Origin: CAWEYO01 sp963813315
Lineage (GTDB): Bacteria; Pseudomonadota; Alphaproteobacteria; Rhizobiales; Rhizobiaceae
Reading direction: 5' to 3'
Length of the DNA: 64,000 bases
NCBI GenBank assembly: GCA_963813315.1
Contig: CAWEYO010000004.1
Location: 1-64,000 of the forward strand
This document shows, piece by piece, positions 28,523 through 37,208 of the stretch. A model generated the notes under the pieces. The model was not told where the DNA came from, ran no database searches, and worked only from the letters and a program-made list of their open reading frames with translations. Position numbers and translations under genes: made by a program. Each line of letters starts with the position of its first letter. Positions within the stretch are counted from its first letter, which is position 1.

Positions 28523-29294
28523 ATGGCCACTCTCACATTCAAACTGAACGAGGCATGCCGCCTCGTGAACAACGACGACAAACTCGTTCTCCAGCACATC
28601 AGGCCGTACACACAGATGGCGCTGATCGGCATGAAGACGCTCGACAAATGCCCCGACCAGTCCTTCGGCCGCGGCGATTCCGCCTGGGGGAAACTCCAGC
28701 ACATCATGTCACGCGCCACGAAGCAGGAGACGCGACAGAACGACTTCGTCAAGGAGCAGGGCGGCGGGTTTCTCATCGTCCGCTTCGATCCCCCTGCTGC
28801 CGAACCACCGCGTGCCTGGCACACGGCGACCGCCGTCGACCGGATGGGAGCGCAATGGCGTTCGCGCACCGCTTCCCGGCACGCTCTGCGGCCAGGCGTG
28901 GTCGCTGTTCGACAGCCGCTACGAGGCCGTCGGGAAGAGCCGGAAGGCGATCCTTGCGGAAGGCGTCAAGCTGGGCCTCAACGAAGGCAATCTCAGCACG
29001 GAGCTCGTCACCTGGCGCCGGTTCCATGGCATCGTCAGCCCGACACAGGAACCGAATCCAGTCAGCGTTAAAGGGCGCAGGAAGGACTGGGTACCGTATC
29101 CGCACAATCCCGGCTTGTGTGCCGACGCGTGGACGCACTTTGCTGATTGCTACGACGATAGCGTTACTGTCACCGCCGCCATTATCAAGTCGGGCGTCGC
29201 CAAGGGCCTCAACGCGGGCAATCTGTGCACCGAACTCTCGTACTGGCGGAAGGCTAACGGCATCGCCGCGCCTACTGCGCACCCGGCGATCTAA
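28523..29294 (+). pseudogene. Hypothetical protein with two tandem ~58-residue repeats, frameshifted
   Basis: Starts at ATG 28523 after AGGAG. The first 90 residues (MATLTFKLNEACRLVNNDDK, then YTQMALIGMKTLDKCPDQSF) match nothing I know. A frame change near 28,850 leads to two related units: LCGQAWSLFDSRYEAVGKSR followed by LGLNEGNLSTELVTWRRFHGI, and LCADAWTHFADCYDDSVTVT followed by KGLNAGNLCTELSYWRKANGI. The units look helical, like small DNA-binding or adaptor modules. Without the shift the protein would have about 257 residues. Function unknown; first gene of the accessory block. Confidence 0.55.
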
Positions 29295-29367
29295 CGCGCA
29301 TCGGGCCAGCGCTGTGGTCAGCGGCACTGGCCCTCTTCATCAGACCGGCCACAGGAGGGCCAGTCCA

Positions 29368-29814
29368 ATGTCCAAACTTAATATAGTTCGTCTGCTCGTC
29401 ACCTCAGCCATAGCCATGGCCGCGCTGACGAATCCCGCTTCGGCGGAATTCACACCGGCCGGCGGCCCTGTCGCCTTGCTGGATGGCGATACGATCGTGG
29501 TCGGCAAGGAGCATATCCGCCTCCTTTCCATAGACACGCCGGAGTTGTTCCGGCCGCGCTGCGAGAATGAACTCGTGCTGGCGCTCAAGGCCAAGGAACG
29601 CCTGCGCGAACTGCTCGACAGCGGCCCGGTCACCATCGAGCGCGATGGCCATGATGGCTTCCGGCGCACTCTCGCGAACGTGAAAGCCGGCGATATCGAC
29701 GTCGGCGCCGTCCTCATCGAAGAAGGCTTTGCGCTGCCTTACCAGCGCGGCGGTGCCGCAAAACTAGCCAGGCTCAAAGTTTGGTGCGGCCAGGACGCTG
29801 TCCTGCCGCGCTAG
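29368..29814 (+). CDS. Secreted thermonuclease-like (SNase) protein
   Basis: 148 residues from ATG 29368 (after AGGAGGG). Signal peptide MSKLNIVRLLVTSAIAMAAL to about PASA, then a small SNase-like OB-fold: LLDGDTIVVGKEHIRLLSID with the calcium/catalytic Asp and Arg, TPEL, AKERLRELL, and VTIERDGHDGFRRTLANV containing the second catalytic Arg region. Ends shortly after GFALPYQ. Rhizobial genomic islands and plasmids often encode such short nuclease homologues. Probably exported to the periplasm or outside; role unknown. Confidence 0.8.
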   Translation: MSKLNIVRLLVTSAIAMAALTNPASAEFTPAGGPVALLDGDTIVVGKEHIRLLSIDTPELFRPRCENELVLALKAKERLRELLDSGPVTIERDGHDGFRRTLANVKAGDIDVGAVLIEEGFALPYQRGGAAKLARLKVWCGQDAVLPR

Positions 29815-29882
29815 ACCCATCACCCATTCCAAATCCAATCGAACAAGCGGCGCCGCAACCGGCGTCCAGAAGGAACCCTGAA

Positions 29883-30284
29883 ATGAGAACCCTGAAAACT
29901 GAACGCCGCATCGACAGCAAAGTCCGGTTGATGCGCATCGCCGGCGTATTGTGCGCCCTCTTCGCCGCGGCCGGCATCGCGCACGGCATGCACGAAGCCA
30001 ACCCAATGGCGGCTGGCTCGTGCCGGCATTCGCCGGTGTGGTTGCCGCCTCCGCCCTGGCCATTTTCTGGCATGTCGTCATCGGCGCGGTCGTCGGCATG
30101 GTCCGCCTGTCGATGACTGTCACGCTGTTCCTCGCCGCGACCGCCGTCACCGTCGATCGCGCTCGGCGCCACCGCCCAGGCCATTGCCACCGCGGTCGCC
30201 GGGCGAGCGGCCCTGTCGGCCGAGCTCTCGGAGAATGTCGAGCGCTACAACACGGCGCTGGCGAACGCCTATACAGAGGCTACC
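29883..30284 (+). pseudogene. Membrane protein, 5' part, interrupted by IS481 element
   Basis: Starts at ATG 29883 (MRTLKTERRIDSKVRLMRIA) with a first membrane helix VLCALFAAAGIAHGM; a second and third (VPAFAGVVAASALAIFWHVV, VRLSMTVTLFLAATAVTV) follow in another frame. Then IALGATAQAIATAVAGRAAL and SAELSENVERYNTALANAYTEAT up to the insertion point, in a third frame. At least two frameshifts plus the insertion inactivate it. The 3' part resumes at 31287. No known family. Confidence 0.6.
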
Positions 30285-31286
30285 TGTTTAGTCCGGCATT
30301 TGATGGAGAGGGTTGAGCCTGAACCTTTGAGGCTCGATTGTCCATTGTTTGCAGATGTACTCGACGAGTGAGAGGCCTTTGAGGGTTTTAAGCCGACGGC
30401 CGAAATTGTAGGCTGCGATGAAGTCGGCGAGGTGGCCTCGGAGCTGATCGTGGCTTTCGTAGTGGAAGCGTCTGACGGTGGCTTCCTTGATGGTGCGGTT
30501 CATCCTTTCGACCTGTCCGTTGGTCCAGGGATGCTTCACCTTGGTCGCGCGATGCTCGATGTCGTTCTCCCGGCAGCTACGCGCGAAGATGTGCTCCATG
30601 GCCGTGCGGTCCTGTTCGCGGTTTTTGAACTGGATGCCGTTGTCGGTGAGGATCGTGTGAATTTTGTAGGGAACCGCCGCGATGAGATGGCGTAGGAATT
30701 CGGCTGCGATCATCTTGGTGGCTCGCTTGTGCAGTTCGACATAGGCGAACTTGCTGGTTCGATCGATAGCCACGAAGAGATAGAGCTTTCCCTCGGCGGT
30801 CTGCACCTCGGCGATATCGATGTGGAAGTAACCGATCGGGTAGGACTTGAATTTCGTCCTCGCCGACTTGTCGCCGTCAACCTCTGGCAAGCGGCTGATT
30901 CTATGCCGCTGCAGGCAGCGGTGCAGGGAGGAACGCGTAAGGTTTGGAATTGTCGGCTGCAGCGCGTAGAGGCAATCGTCGAGCGGCAGCAGAGTATGCC
31001 GCCGAAAGGCGACGATCACAGCTTCCTCTTCGATCGTGAGCACCGTCGAGGACGGGTTCTTGGGCCCTGTCGGCACGTCGTGCACCGAGGTCCGCTTCTT
31101 CCACTTCGAGACGGTCTTCTGGTTGATCCCGTAGCGATTCGCCAGCGCTCTCAAGCTCTCTTCACTATCTTGTATTGCTCGACGGATCGCCTCTGTAGTT
31201 GTGGCGCTGCCATGTAAAACCTGGCCCATAGTGCATCCTTCAATTAGCAAGAAAATAATGCACCATCAAAGCCTGAGACCAAACAA
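30285..31286 (-). mobile_element. IS481-family insertion sequence, about 1.0 kb
   Basis: Ends were found by matching termini: left TGTTTAGTCCGGCATTTGATGG and, read inward from the right, TTGTTTGGTCTCAGGCTTTG continuing ATGG. CTACC stands directly before the left end (30280-30284) and directly after the right end (31287-31291), a probable five-base target duplication. It carries a single transposase gene whose stop codon lies in the left terminal repeat. The element is complete and may be active. It splits a membrane-protein gene. Confidence 0.85.
30288..31229 (-). CDS. IS481-family transposase
   Basis: 313 residues from ATG 31229 (after GAAGG). N-terminal helix-turn-helix (SEESLRALANRYGINQKTVS), then an rve-type DDE domain: first Asp in YFHIDIAEVQTAEG, second in TILTDNGIQFKNRE, and Glu in WTNGQVERMNRTIKEATV. 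Intact, normal family length. Cuts and rejoins the ends of its own IS. Confidence 0.93.
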   Translation of the reverse strand: MGQVLHGSATTTEAIRRAIQDSEESLRALANRYGINQKTVSKWKKRTSVHDVPTGPKNPSSTVLTIEEEAVIVAFRRHTLLPLDDCLYALQPTIPNLTRSSLHRCLQRHRISRLPEVDGDKSARTKFKSYPIGYFHIDIAEVQTAEGKLYLFVAIDRTSKFAYVELHKRATKMIAAEFLRHLIAAVPYKIHTILTDNGIQFKNREQDRTAMEHIFARSCRENDIEHRATKVKHPWTNGQVERMNRTIKEATVRRFHYESHDQLRGHLADFIAAYNFGRRLKTLKGLSLVEYICKQWTIEPQRFRLNPLHQMPD

Positions 31287-32008
31287 CTACCTCGTGGCGT
31301 GGCGTCGCCGATTTCAGCGACCGTGCTTGCCGCAGGCTACCGCGCCAAGGCCGAGCTGGAAGACGGCGGAAACCACGGCACAGGCAAAGGCCAGGGCCCG
31401 AAATGGGCGTCGCTGCAGGAAGCGGCGGAATGTTCGGTTCAGGCGCCAACACGATGAACGCCATGCTTGCTGATGCCAAGGACCAACAGTCACGCGGCGA
31501 CACTTACATGCAGGAACTCCGCGACGCGGCCGCGCGTGGCGATCAGACAGCTTTCATGGACGCCACCGGCGAAATCGGGTCGACCATCGCCAAGCTCAAC
31601 GCCGTCGACCCGAAGCCGATCATTGCCAACACAGGCATGGTCACAGCCTCCGAGAAGGGGATCGATCTAACCGGCGACACCGCCGCCTTTGCGGCCAAGG
31701 GCGAGAAGGCGCTTGCCGACCGCCAGATAGTGGAGGTGCCGCTGTTCACGCCGCTGTCGCTCGGCGAGGCTACGCGCCACCAGGCATTCGGCGCCGCCGC
31801 ACACGGCTGGATTCTCGCCGGCGCGATCGACGTGCTGCCGCTGTTCTTTCTCATTCTCGCCTTCGCACTTTCCCGCGAGGTCTGGCTCAATGAGGAAGTC
31901 GTGCGCGACAAGCTGACGGCCGAAGGTCGCGACGAGACCGACCGGAAGAAGCTCGACAGCCTGATGGGCCGGGCGACGGTCGTTCCGTTCAAGGAGGCGG
32001 CTGAGTGA
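31287..32008 (+). pseudogene. Membrane protein, 3' part, after the IS481 insertion
   Basis: Continuation of the gene begun at 29883. One frame gives ISATVLAAGYRAKAELEDGG, then a shift near 31,420 leads to SGGMFGSGANTMNAMLADAK and a long soluble stretch; a last hydrophobic segment WILAGAIDVLPLFFLILAFAL precedes a charged tail (VRDKLTAEGRDETDRKKLDS) and the stop at 32008. The whole protein would have about four membrane helices and a large extramembrane loop. Its stop overlaps the GTG of the next gene. Confidence 0.6.
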
Positions 32009-32253
32009 AGCGCCTCGCTGAATGGTCGCCTCCGCACACTGGGGCGTGGGGCCGGCAGGTGGACCTGATGCGCGAACTCGCCGTTCTGTTCGGCGACGAC
32101 GTCACGGCGATCGGCCGCGCCCATGCGCGCGCCGATGCCTTCGGCATCGTGGCCCGGCGCAGCGACGAGCGCGGTATGGCCGCCGAAGCCTACGGCCGGG
32201 CGCTGTACCACAGCGTCAAGCGCTACGACGCTCGCCGGAGCGCCCGGTCGTGA
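32005..32253 (+). CDS. Small hypothetical protein
   Basis: 82 residues from GTG 32005, overlapping the previous stop (GTGA), so likely co-translated with the membrane-protein gene. Contains VDLMRELAVLFGDDVTAIGR and AFGIVARRSDERGMAAEAYG, probably all-helical. No family recognised. Confidence 0.55.
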   Translation: MKRLAEWSPPHTGAWGRQVDLMRELAVLFGDDVTAIGRAHARADAFGIVARRSDERGMAAEAYGRALYHSVKRYDARRSARS

Positions 32254-32293
32254 CACTCCACGAGGGCACCGCCATTTCGGAAGGAGCGACCGA

Positions 32294-32581
32294 ATGATCG
32301 CGATCACCCGCAGACTTATCTACGTCCGCCTGCCGATGCCTTTCGGCGCGCTCATCGAAGTTATCGACCAGAACGGCGTCACCACCACCTTCGGCGACAG
32401 CATCGCGTACGCCGCCTTCGCCGAAGGCCTCGCACGCTTCGCCGCTGACGGCGTCGATGTCACGCTCGTCGACAGCAACGGCGAGGGGCTCATTGGTTCC
32501 ATCGACGACCTGAGCGCCGCCGACCGGGCGGCCATCGCCGAGACCCTGGCCGACGCCGCAGAGTTCGCAGAGTTGCCATGA
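32294..32581 (+). CDS. Small hypothetical protein
   Basis: 95 residues from ATG 32294 with the ribosome-binding site AAGGAG. Begins IAITRRLIYVRLPMPFGALI and continues TTFGDSIAYAAFAEGLARFA; acidic C-terminus with AADRAAIAETLADAAEFAEL. Looks like a small alpha/beta protein. The stop overlaps the next start (ATGA). Function unknown. Confidence 0.6.
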   Translation: MIAITRRLIYVRLPMPFGALIEVIDQNGVTTTFGDSIAYAAFAEGLARFAADGVDVTLVDSNGEGLIGSIDDLSAADRAAIAETLADAAEFAELP

Positions 32582-32805
32582 TGGTCGGCGCGATGAAGCT
32601 GCCGGAGAAGGCGCACAAGGCTGGCGCGCCTGTACAAACGGCGGTGAAGGCCGACCGGCGCGAGCCGGCTCGGGCGGAGCCGGCACGGCGCAAACCAGCC
32701 AGGCCGTCAGGCCGCAGCCAGGTCATTGCTGCCCGAGCGCATCGGCAGCCGCACCGAGCTGGCTCCAGGGAAACCTTCATGCCACGCAACGACAGTTGGG
32801 CGTAG
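32578..32805 (+). CDS. Small basic hypothetical protein
   Basis: 75 residues; starts with ATGA overlapping the preceding stop. Strongly basic and Pro/Ala-rich (KADRREPARAEPARRKPARP), disordered-looking, ending in PRNDSWA. Could be a nucleic-acid-binding tail protein or an incorrectly read frame. Confidence 0.4.
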   Translation: MMVGAMKLPEKAHKAGAPVQTAVKADRREPARAEPARRKPARPSGRSQVIAARAHRQPHRAGSRETFMPRNDSWA

Positions 32806-32817
32806 GCCGAGAGCGGC

Positions 32818-33030
32818 GTGAGCAAATCGAAGATTCCGCTATTGGCCGGCTGCGCGAATTCGGCCGCATACCCCGTCGTCGTGGTCATGGCGGGACTGGC
32901 GACGGCCTTCACTTCGCGCCAGCGATCGACGCCGCCGCTCAAACCCCGGCGATCGCCGCCGGATACATGCGCCTGTTCGACTAGTCGCGGAACAGGCACG
33001 TCTCCCGATCGGTGCGGTTTAGGCGGTTGA
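32818..33030 (+). CDS. Possible small single-span membrane protein
   Basis: GTG at 32818 gives SKSKIPLLAGCANSAAYPVV followed by VVMAGLATAF, a plausible membrane helix, but the second half is Arg/Pro-rich as if read out of frame; another frame ends in AIAAGYMRLFD at 32984. Weak ribosome-binding site; overlaps the convergent 45-residue gene. Low confidence. Confidence 0.25.
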   Translation: MSKSKIPLLAGCANSAAYPVVVVMAGLATAFTSRQRSTPPLKPRRSPPDTCACSTSRGTGTSPDRCGLGG

Positions 33031-33118
33031 TCCAGTCGCCGATATGGGACCGCAGCACATCGTTGCTGACGGCGCCCGCATCGGTGTCGACGGGGATAAT
33101 CTCTATGGCTTCATGCAT
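32981..33118 (-). CDS. Small hypothetical protein coupled to the primase gene
   Basis: 45 residues: MHEAIEIIPVDTDAGAVSND then VLRSHIGDWINRLNRTDRET. Its ATG at 33118 lies within the last codons of the primase-like gene (overlap ATGCATGA), typical of coupled translation in compact plasmid or phage operons. AAGAGAG upstream could serve as ribosome-binding site. No family recognised. Confidence 0.5.
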   Translation of the reverse strand: MHEAIEIIPVDTDAGAVSNDVLRSHIGDWINRLNRTDRETCLFRD

Positions 33119-35068
33119 GGTTTTCTCTCTTTTCCGAGCCTGTCCGTGGCCGGCTCTCTGCCATCTGACGGAATCCGCTACCCCTAGGGGGGCCATTTTT
33201 GGGAGATATCGGCCGCAAAGCCTTGCGCCATAAGGGTTTGGGCATCTGACCAACATCTGTCACACCATTCCCTCTCAGGCTGTAGCGGCTGTTTTCCCGG
33301 CGCACTTCGCCGGTCTGGCTCATGCGATGAAGCTGGATATCGACAACATTGCGGTTGAGGCCCGACAGCCGCACGATCTCGGCCGGCGACAGCGGCTCCT
33401 CGGCCTCGCGCAACACGGTCAGGATGCGGTCCCTGGAGCGCTCGTGCTCGGACGACCGGTCGAGCGTCCAGCGGCAGCTCTCCTTGTTGAAGGTGGCGCC
33501 GTACTTGCGCTCCTCGATGTCGCGGCTGCGCAGGCACAGCTCGACATCGTTGCCGTCGCCGCGCAGCACGAGATAGCCGTCGACGGCAGCGGTGAGGCCC
33601 AGCGTGCCGGAGATCTCGTCGCCGAAATCATCGGCGCCGGCCTTGCGCAGATGATGCACGACGAGGACGGCAATGCCGCGCTCGCCGGCAAACCGCTGCA
33701 GTCCCGCCAGGGCCGAATAATCCTCGTTGTAGCCGTAGTCCTTGCTGAGCGTCCGTACGGCGGCAAAGGTGTCGACGACGATCAGCCGGGCCTCGGAACG
33801 GTCGTCGAGCCATTCGGACAGATCGTCGACCCCGCCTTCATTGAGACGACGCCAGTTGAAAGCAAAGGTGAGCCGTTCCGGCCAGACCTCATCGTCACGA
33901 ACAAGGATGTGCTTCAGCCGCCGCTGCAGCCGCCGCGGATTGTCCTCCAGCGCGACGTAGAGCACGTCGCCATGCACCGGCACAAAGTCACCGAGGCAGA
34001 TGCGCGGAGCGGCAACCGCGACGGCGATATCGAGGGCCATCCAGGTTTTGCCCTTCTTCGGACTTGCCGGCAAGCAGTGTCACCCCTTCGGTGAGCAGCC
34101 CGGGAATGACGTTCTTCATCGGTGGAAACTGCTGCTGCTGCAGCGTCGAGGCCGGCATGCTGTGCTCGCGCCAGCCCGAAGCGTTCTGCGACTGCTGCCG
34201 CTGCTTTCGTTTCGCGGCCTCGTCGTCGTCGATCTTGTCGATACAGAGTTGCACCTGCCGATGCAGGTCGTCCTTGCCCTGTTCGAAGCAGCGTTCGGCG
34301 ATGCCGGCAGGGTAAGCGCGCAGCGTCGCCTCGATGGCGGCACGCACGTAACCGGCGCGCCGCAGCCAGCCGATCACCTTCATCAAGTTCTCGGAGCGCG
34401 TGCCCGGCAGCCGAGCCATGCACGATCAGTTCACGGATGTCCTGCGGCAGCGGTGTCAGAGGGATCGGTTCCCCAGCGCCATTGCCCGTTGTCCCGGTCG
34501 TCTTGGCGGCGCGCTCCTCGGCGAGACGCGCAACGATCGGCGTAATGTCCGCGAGCGGCATCTCCGAGAGAAATGGCTTGCGCGACAGCGTGATGAACTG
34601 CGCCGTATGATGGAAGCATTCCACCTTCTCGCCATTGTTGCCGCCGCGCGGCAGCTGAAAGTGCATGTCCGGCAGCGATCCGGTCACCACGCCGAGAACC
34701 CTCAACCCTTCGCTCGATGGCGTAATCTCGGTGTAGCTCTGTGCCTCATCCACGAGGTCGAGCGCCCATGCCGACCAGGCGCCGCTGGCGTCCATGCAAT
34801 GATCGAGGTCGAGCGCGGCAAGACCGTCCCGCTGCATCAAGGCGTAGCTGATGCCGTCAACGGCGCCTTTCTCAAAAGTGGCCTGTGCCTCGGCATGACT
34901 GCGCCAGGTCATAGGATCGTTGCTGCGCGCCTTGGCGCCGAGCCCCGGCGTATATGGAATTTTCGCGGCCTGGCCATTGGCGCCGCGCTCGTAGCGCCAG
35001 GCAACAAAGCGGCGATCGCCGTAGATCACGTCAATCGGATCACCGGGCTTGATGGCTGCATCGGTCAT
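33111..35068 (-). pseudogene. Primase-polymerase/AAA ATPase (RepA-like) replication protein, frameshifted
   Basis: About 650 residues if repaired. The N-terminal part (MTDAAIKPGDPIDVIYGDRR, then DPMTWRSHAEAQATFEKGAV, LAALDLDHCMDASGAWSAWA) is a typical phage/plasmid primase-polymerase: the D-L-D is the catalytic metal pair. The C-terminal part is a RecA/RepA-like ATPase with SPKKGKTWMALDIAVAVA (Walker A), VLYVALEDNPRRLQRRLK, LIVVDTFAAVRTL (Walker B), and VVHHLRKAG, followed by a winged helix (EEPLSPAEIVRLSGLNRNVV). Frame changes near 34,420 and 34,070. ATG 35068 overlaps the previous stop (ATGA). Confidence 0.7.
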
Positions 35069-35493
35069 GGGGTGTATCCGTATCGGCGGCAGAGATCGTT
35101 GAGCCATTTCGCCTGTGGCCGGGTCGGCTCGCCGCGCCAGCCCAGCATCGTGTTCAAAAAGTCGGAATTCTTTGGCCCCAGCCGGGCGCTGTGATTGTCG
35201 AGGAGCCATTCGGCCGCATCCTGGCAATCGACGAAGAGATCGTCGCCGACATCCTCCCAGCTGGTCTTTCGCGGCTGCACCGACCTGCGGCCGAGTTCAT
35301 AAGCTTCCCGGACCTTGGCTTCCCAGTCGGGCGGCTCACCGCCGCCGATGGAAGCGGCAAGCGAATGCGAATCCATGCCTGAGGACTTCAGCAAGGTTTC
35401 AACCTTGCGCATGGCCGTGGCACGCTCACCATCGTGTTCGGAGCCGAGCGCGATCAGCGGCATGGTCCGGATCTTGGCGAGCGTGTCGGTCAT
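35065..35493 (-). CDS. Hypothetical protein upstream of primase
   Basis: 142 residues from ATG 35493. The first half (RTMPLIALGSEHDGERATAM, RKVETLLKSSGMDSHSLAAS) looks like the DUF2786-type helical region of phage/plasmid proteins; the second (KNSDFLNTMLGWRGEPTRPQ, AKWLNDLCRRYGY) is common in rhizobial phage-like islands. Its stop overlaps the primase start. Probably an accessory factor for replication; function inferred from position. Confidence 0.6.
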   Translation of the reverse strand: MTDTLAKIRTMPLIALGSEHDGERATAMRKVETLLKSSGMDSHSLAASIGGGEPPDWEAKVREAYELGRRSVQPRKTSWEDVGDDLFVDCQDAAEWLLDNHSARLGPKNSDFLNTMLGWRGEPTRPQAKWLNDLCRRYGYTP

Positions 35494-35515
35494 GGTCGTT
35501 AGCGCTCCGTATGGG

Positions 35516-35845
35516 TCAAGGAACTGAAGTTGACCGACCCCAGCTCTTCGGGTCGGAGCTTTTCCACGAAATCTGGAAACGGCCCTTGCCTGTACGCTTG
35601 CGGGTTGCCCGGTGCATCTCGCCGGTCGTGACGGAGCGGACGACAATATGCGGCGGTCCGTACATGGACGGCTTCTGTTCCGTGAGAAGCATTTCGACTT
35701 CGCCGCCAATCCGGCCGGTGAACCGTTCGACACGCACGACAAAGCGATCCTTGAGACCATCGGCGATGCAGCTGGCCTCAAAGTCGGCCAGCTTCGCCTT
35801 GGTCTCGGCGATGATTTCCTGCCAGAGTTCTTCAGAGATTTGCAT
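35516..35845 (-). CDS. Hypothetical protein
   Basis: 109 residues from ATG 35845: helical start (MQISEELWQEIIAETKAKLA), then a beta-rich middle (DRFVVRVERFTGRIGGEVEM) and basic end (RKRTGKGRFQISWK). No family recognised. Belongs to the minus-strand block of small genes ahead of the primase, typical of phage satellites and plasmids. Confidence 0.6.
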   Translation of the reverse strand: MQISEELWQEIIAETKAKLADFEASCIADGLKDRFVVRVERFTGRIGGEVEMLLTEQKPSMYGPPHIVVRSVTTGEMHRATRKRTGKGRFQISWKSSDPKSWGRSTSVP

Positions 35846-35860
35846 TTGGGTTCTCCAGGA

Positions 35861-35889
35861 TGAAGAAAGGCGGCCGCAAAGGGCCGCCC
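35861..35889 (-). terminator. Rho-independent terminator-like hairpin
   Basis: On the minus strand GGCGGCC, a short loop, GGCCGCC, then TTTCTT. It follows the stop of the 35900 gene and precedes the next minus-strand gene, so it may reduce read-through within the block. Confidence 0.55.
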
Positions 35890-35899
35890 TGTTGAAGGT

Positions 35900-36262
35900 T
35901 CAGGCTGGTTCAGTTTCGTCTTCGAAATCGACCAGCGCGTCGAACTCTGCAAAGACCGCTTCGTAGTCGAGATGATCGTCGAGCTTCAGGTCGGTCTCTT
36001 CGGCCTCCCCGACTTCGAGCATTTCCACAGCGACTGCCGACTCCGAATAGTCGTCGTCGTTCATCCGTCCGGCGATTTCGGCAAAGAACCGGTTGGCATC
36101 TCCGGCGACATCGTTGAACTGGCAGACACTCCGGTCACGCTCTTCACTCGCCGTGATGATGTCGTTGTTGTTGTCCTCGATCTGTTCGTCGAGAGCGCGC
36201 AGCATTTCGAGGAGATCGTCGCGGCGGACCGTCTCGGCTCGTGTCAGTTGGAAAGCAGGCAT
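35900..36262 (-). CDS. Hypothetical acidic coiled-coil protein
   Basis: 120 residues from ATG 36262 (GGAGAG upstream). A helical region (TRAETVRRDDLLEMLRALDE, QIEDNNNDIITASEERDRSV) suggests a coiled coil; the C-terminus is very acidic (LEVGEAEETDLKLDDHLDYE). Such acidic small proteins can be DNA mimics or phage-type regulators, but nothing here proves it. Followed by a hairpin. Confidence 0.55.
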   Translation of the reverse strand: MPAFQLTRAETVRRDDLLEMLRALDEQIEDNNNDIITASEERDRSVCQFNDVAGDANRFFAEIAGRMNDDDYSESAVAVEMLEVGEAEETDLKLDDHLDYEAVFAEFDALVDFEDETEPA

Positions 36263-36393
36263 GGGGCTCTCCTTTCGGGAGGTTTGAGCCCCGGCATCTT
36301 GCGAGCGTGTGGAAATTGCCCTATCTGGGCCTTGCCATAGTGACCCATCAGGACCGCTGCTGCTGTTTCGCAAGAGACCGGTGGCGGTTCTTG

Positions 36394-36654
36394 CTATTCA
36401 GCAGCAGGTGGGAGTTCGTCCTTGCGCGGGCGGCCGACCGTCTGGATGCCGGCCCTGCGCAGCAGCGCACGCTTGTATTGCTCGGCATGCACGGTGACGA
36501 CGAAGTTGTTCGGACCCTGCTTGACCAGTTTCGGCAGCGGCGGGTCGTAGGCCGGGTTGTTCACATTGTCCCGGTACCAGACGTAGCTTCGCCGCACGTC
36601 ATGCAGAAATTCCGTGAGCGGAGTCAGCGTGGAGGGAGATTTGGGTTCGTTCAT
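36394..36654 (-). CDS. Small hypothetical protein
   Basis: 86 residues from ATG 36654 (an upstream ATG at 36696 has no better signal). Contains EFLHDVRRSYVWYRDNVNNP and VVTVHAEQYKRALLRRAGIQ with a basic GRPRKDELPP tail similar to a minor-groove AT-hook (GRPRK), hinting at DNA binding. No family assigned. Confidence 0.5.
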   Translation of the reverse strand: MNEPKSPSTLTPLTEFLHDVRRSYVWYRDNVNNPAYDPPLPKLVKQGPNNFVVTVHAEQYKRALLRRAGIQTVGRPRKDELPPAAE

Positions 36655-36735
36655 CGGACTGCCCTTTCTTTCGGACAGTCGATTCAATAAGCGCACGTCT
36701 ACGTGTTTAGCAAAAGGTTTTGACTTACGGTTTGC

Positions 36736-37134
36736 TCACGGTTTCCAAGTGAGCCATCCCGGTTTTCCGTCAATTTCCGCCATTCGCTCACGAAGCTCTT
36801 TTGTCCGCCCTTCGACCAGCGGTCTGTTTGGATCCTTGGCGCCGGCAGCCTGCAGCCATTGGATGTGTTTTTTGAGCCCAACAAAGGTAGGTGTCCTGTC
36901 GCGCTGAAGGGTTTTCGGACCAAACGGCGGGAGAGGCAGCGCGGTGCGTTGCTGAGCTTCCTCGACGCGTTTCCAGATCAGGGGTGCCGAGCATCCGTTG
37001 GCTGCGGCAAATTCGTTGATGGCCTGGCTGATCTTTATGCCGCCGGGCCGCCCGTCGCGCATCCAGTCGACGATGCCTCTCACGAATATGTCGAGCCCCG
37101 GAATATCCTCGGGAGGCGGACCGCGCTTGCCCAT
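36736..37134 (-). CDS. Hypothetical protein, first gene of the minus-strand block
   Basis: 132 residues from ATG 37134. IFVRGIVDWMRDGRPGGIKI then SQAINEFAAANGCSAPLIWK looks like a helix-turn-helix (replication or regulatory type), and the end HIQWLQAAGAKDPNRPLVEG, ELRERMAEIDGKPGW is helical. Being outermost in the block, it may be a regulator. Not assigned to a family. Confidence 0.5.
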   Translation of the reverse strand: MGKRGPPPEDIPGLDIFVRGIVDWMRDGRPGGIKISQAINEFAAANGCSAPLIWKRVEEAQQRTALPLPPFGPKTLQRDRTPTFVGLKKHIQWLQAAGAKDPNRPLVEGRTKELRERMAEIDGKPGWLTWKP

Positions 37135-37172
37135 GCCCCGGAAAATATCGAGTAATCCACAAAAATTATAGA

Positions 37173-37195
37173 GGGTTGGGTAATGGGTTGGGTAA
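37173..37195. repeat. Short tandem repeat at the edge of the accessory element
   Basis: GGGTTGGGTAA occurs twice in 23 bases (37173-37183, 37185-37195) in an AT-rich patch between the element's outer gene and a truncated chromosomal gene. May mark the element boundary or an iteron-like site. Confidence 0.4.
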
Positions 37196-37208
37196 AATCC
37201 AGCTTATT

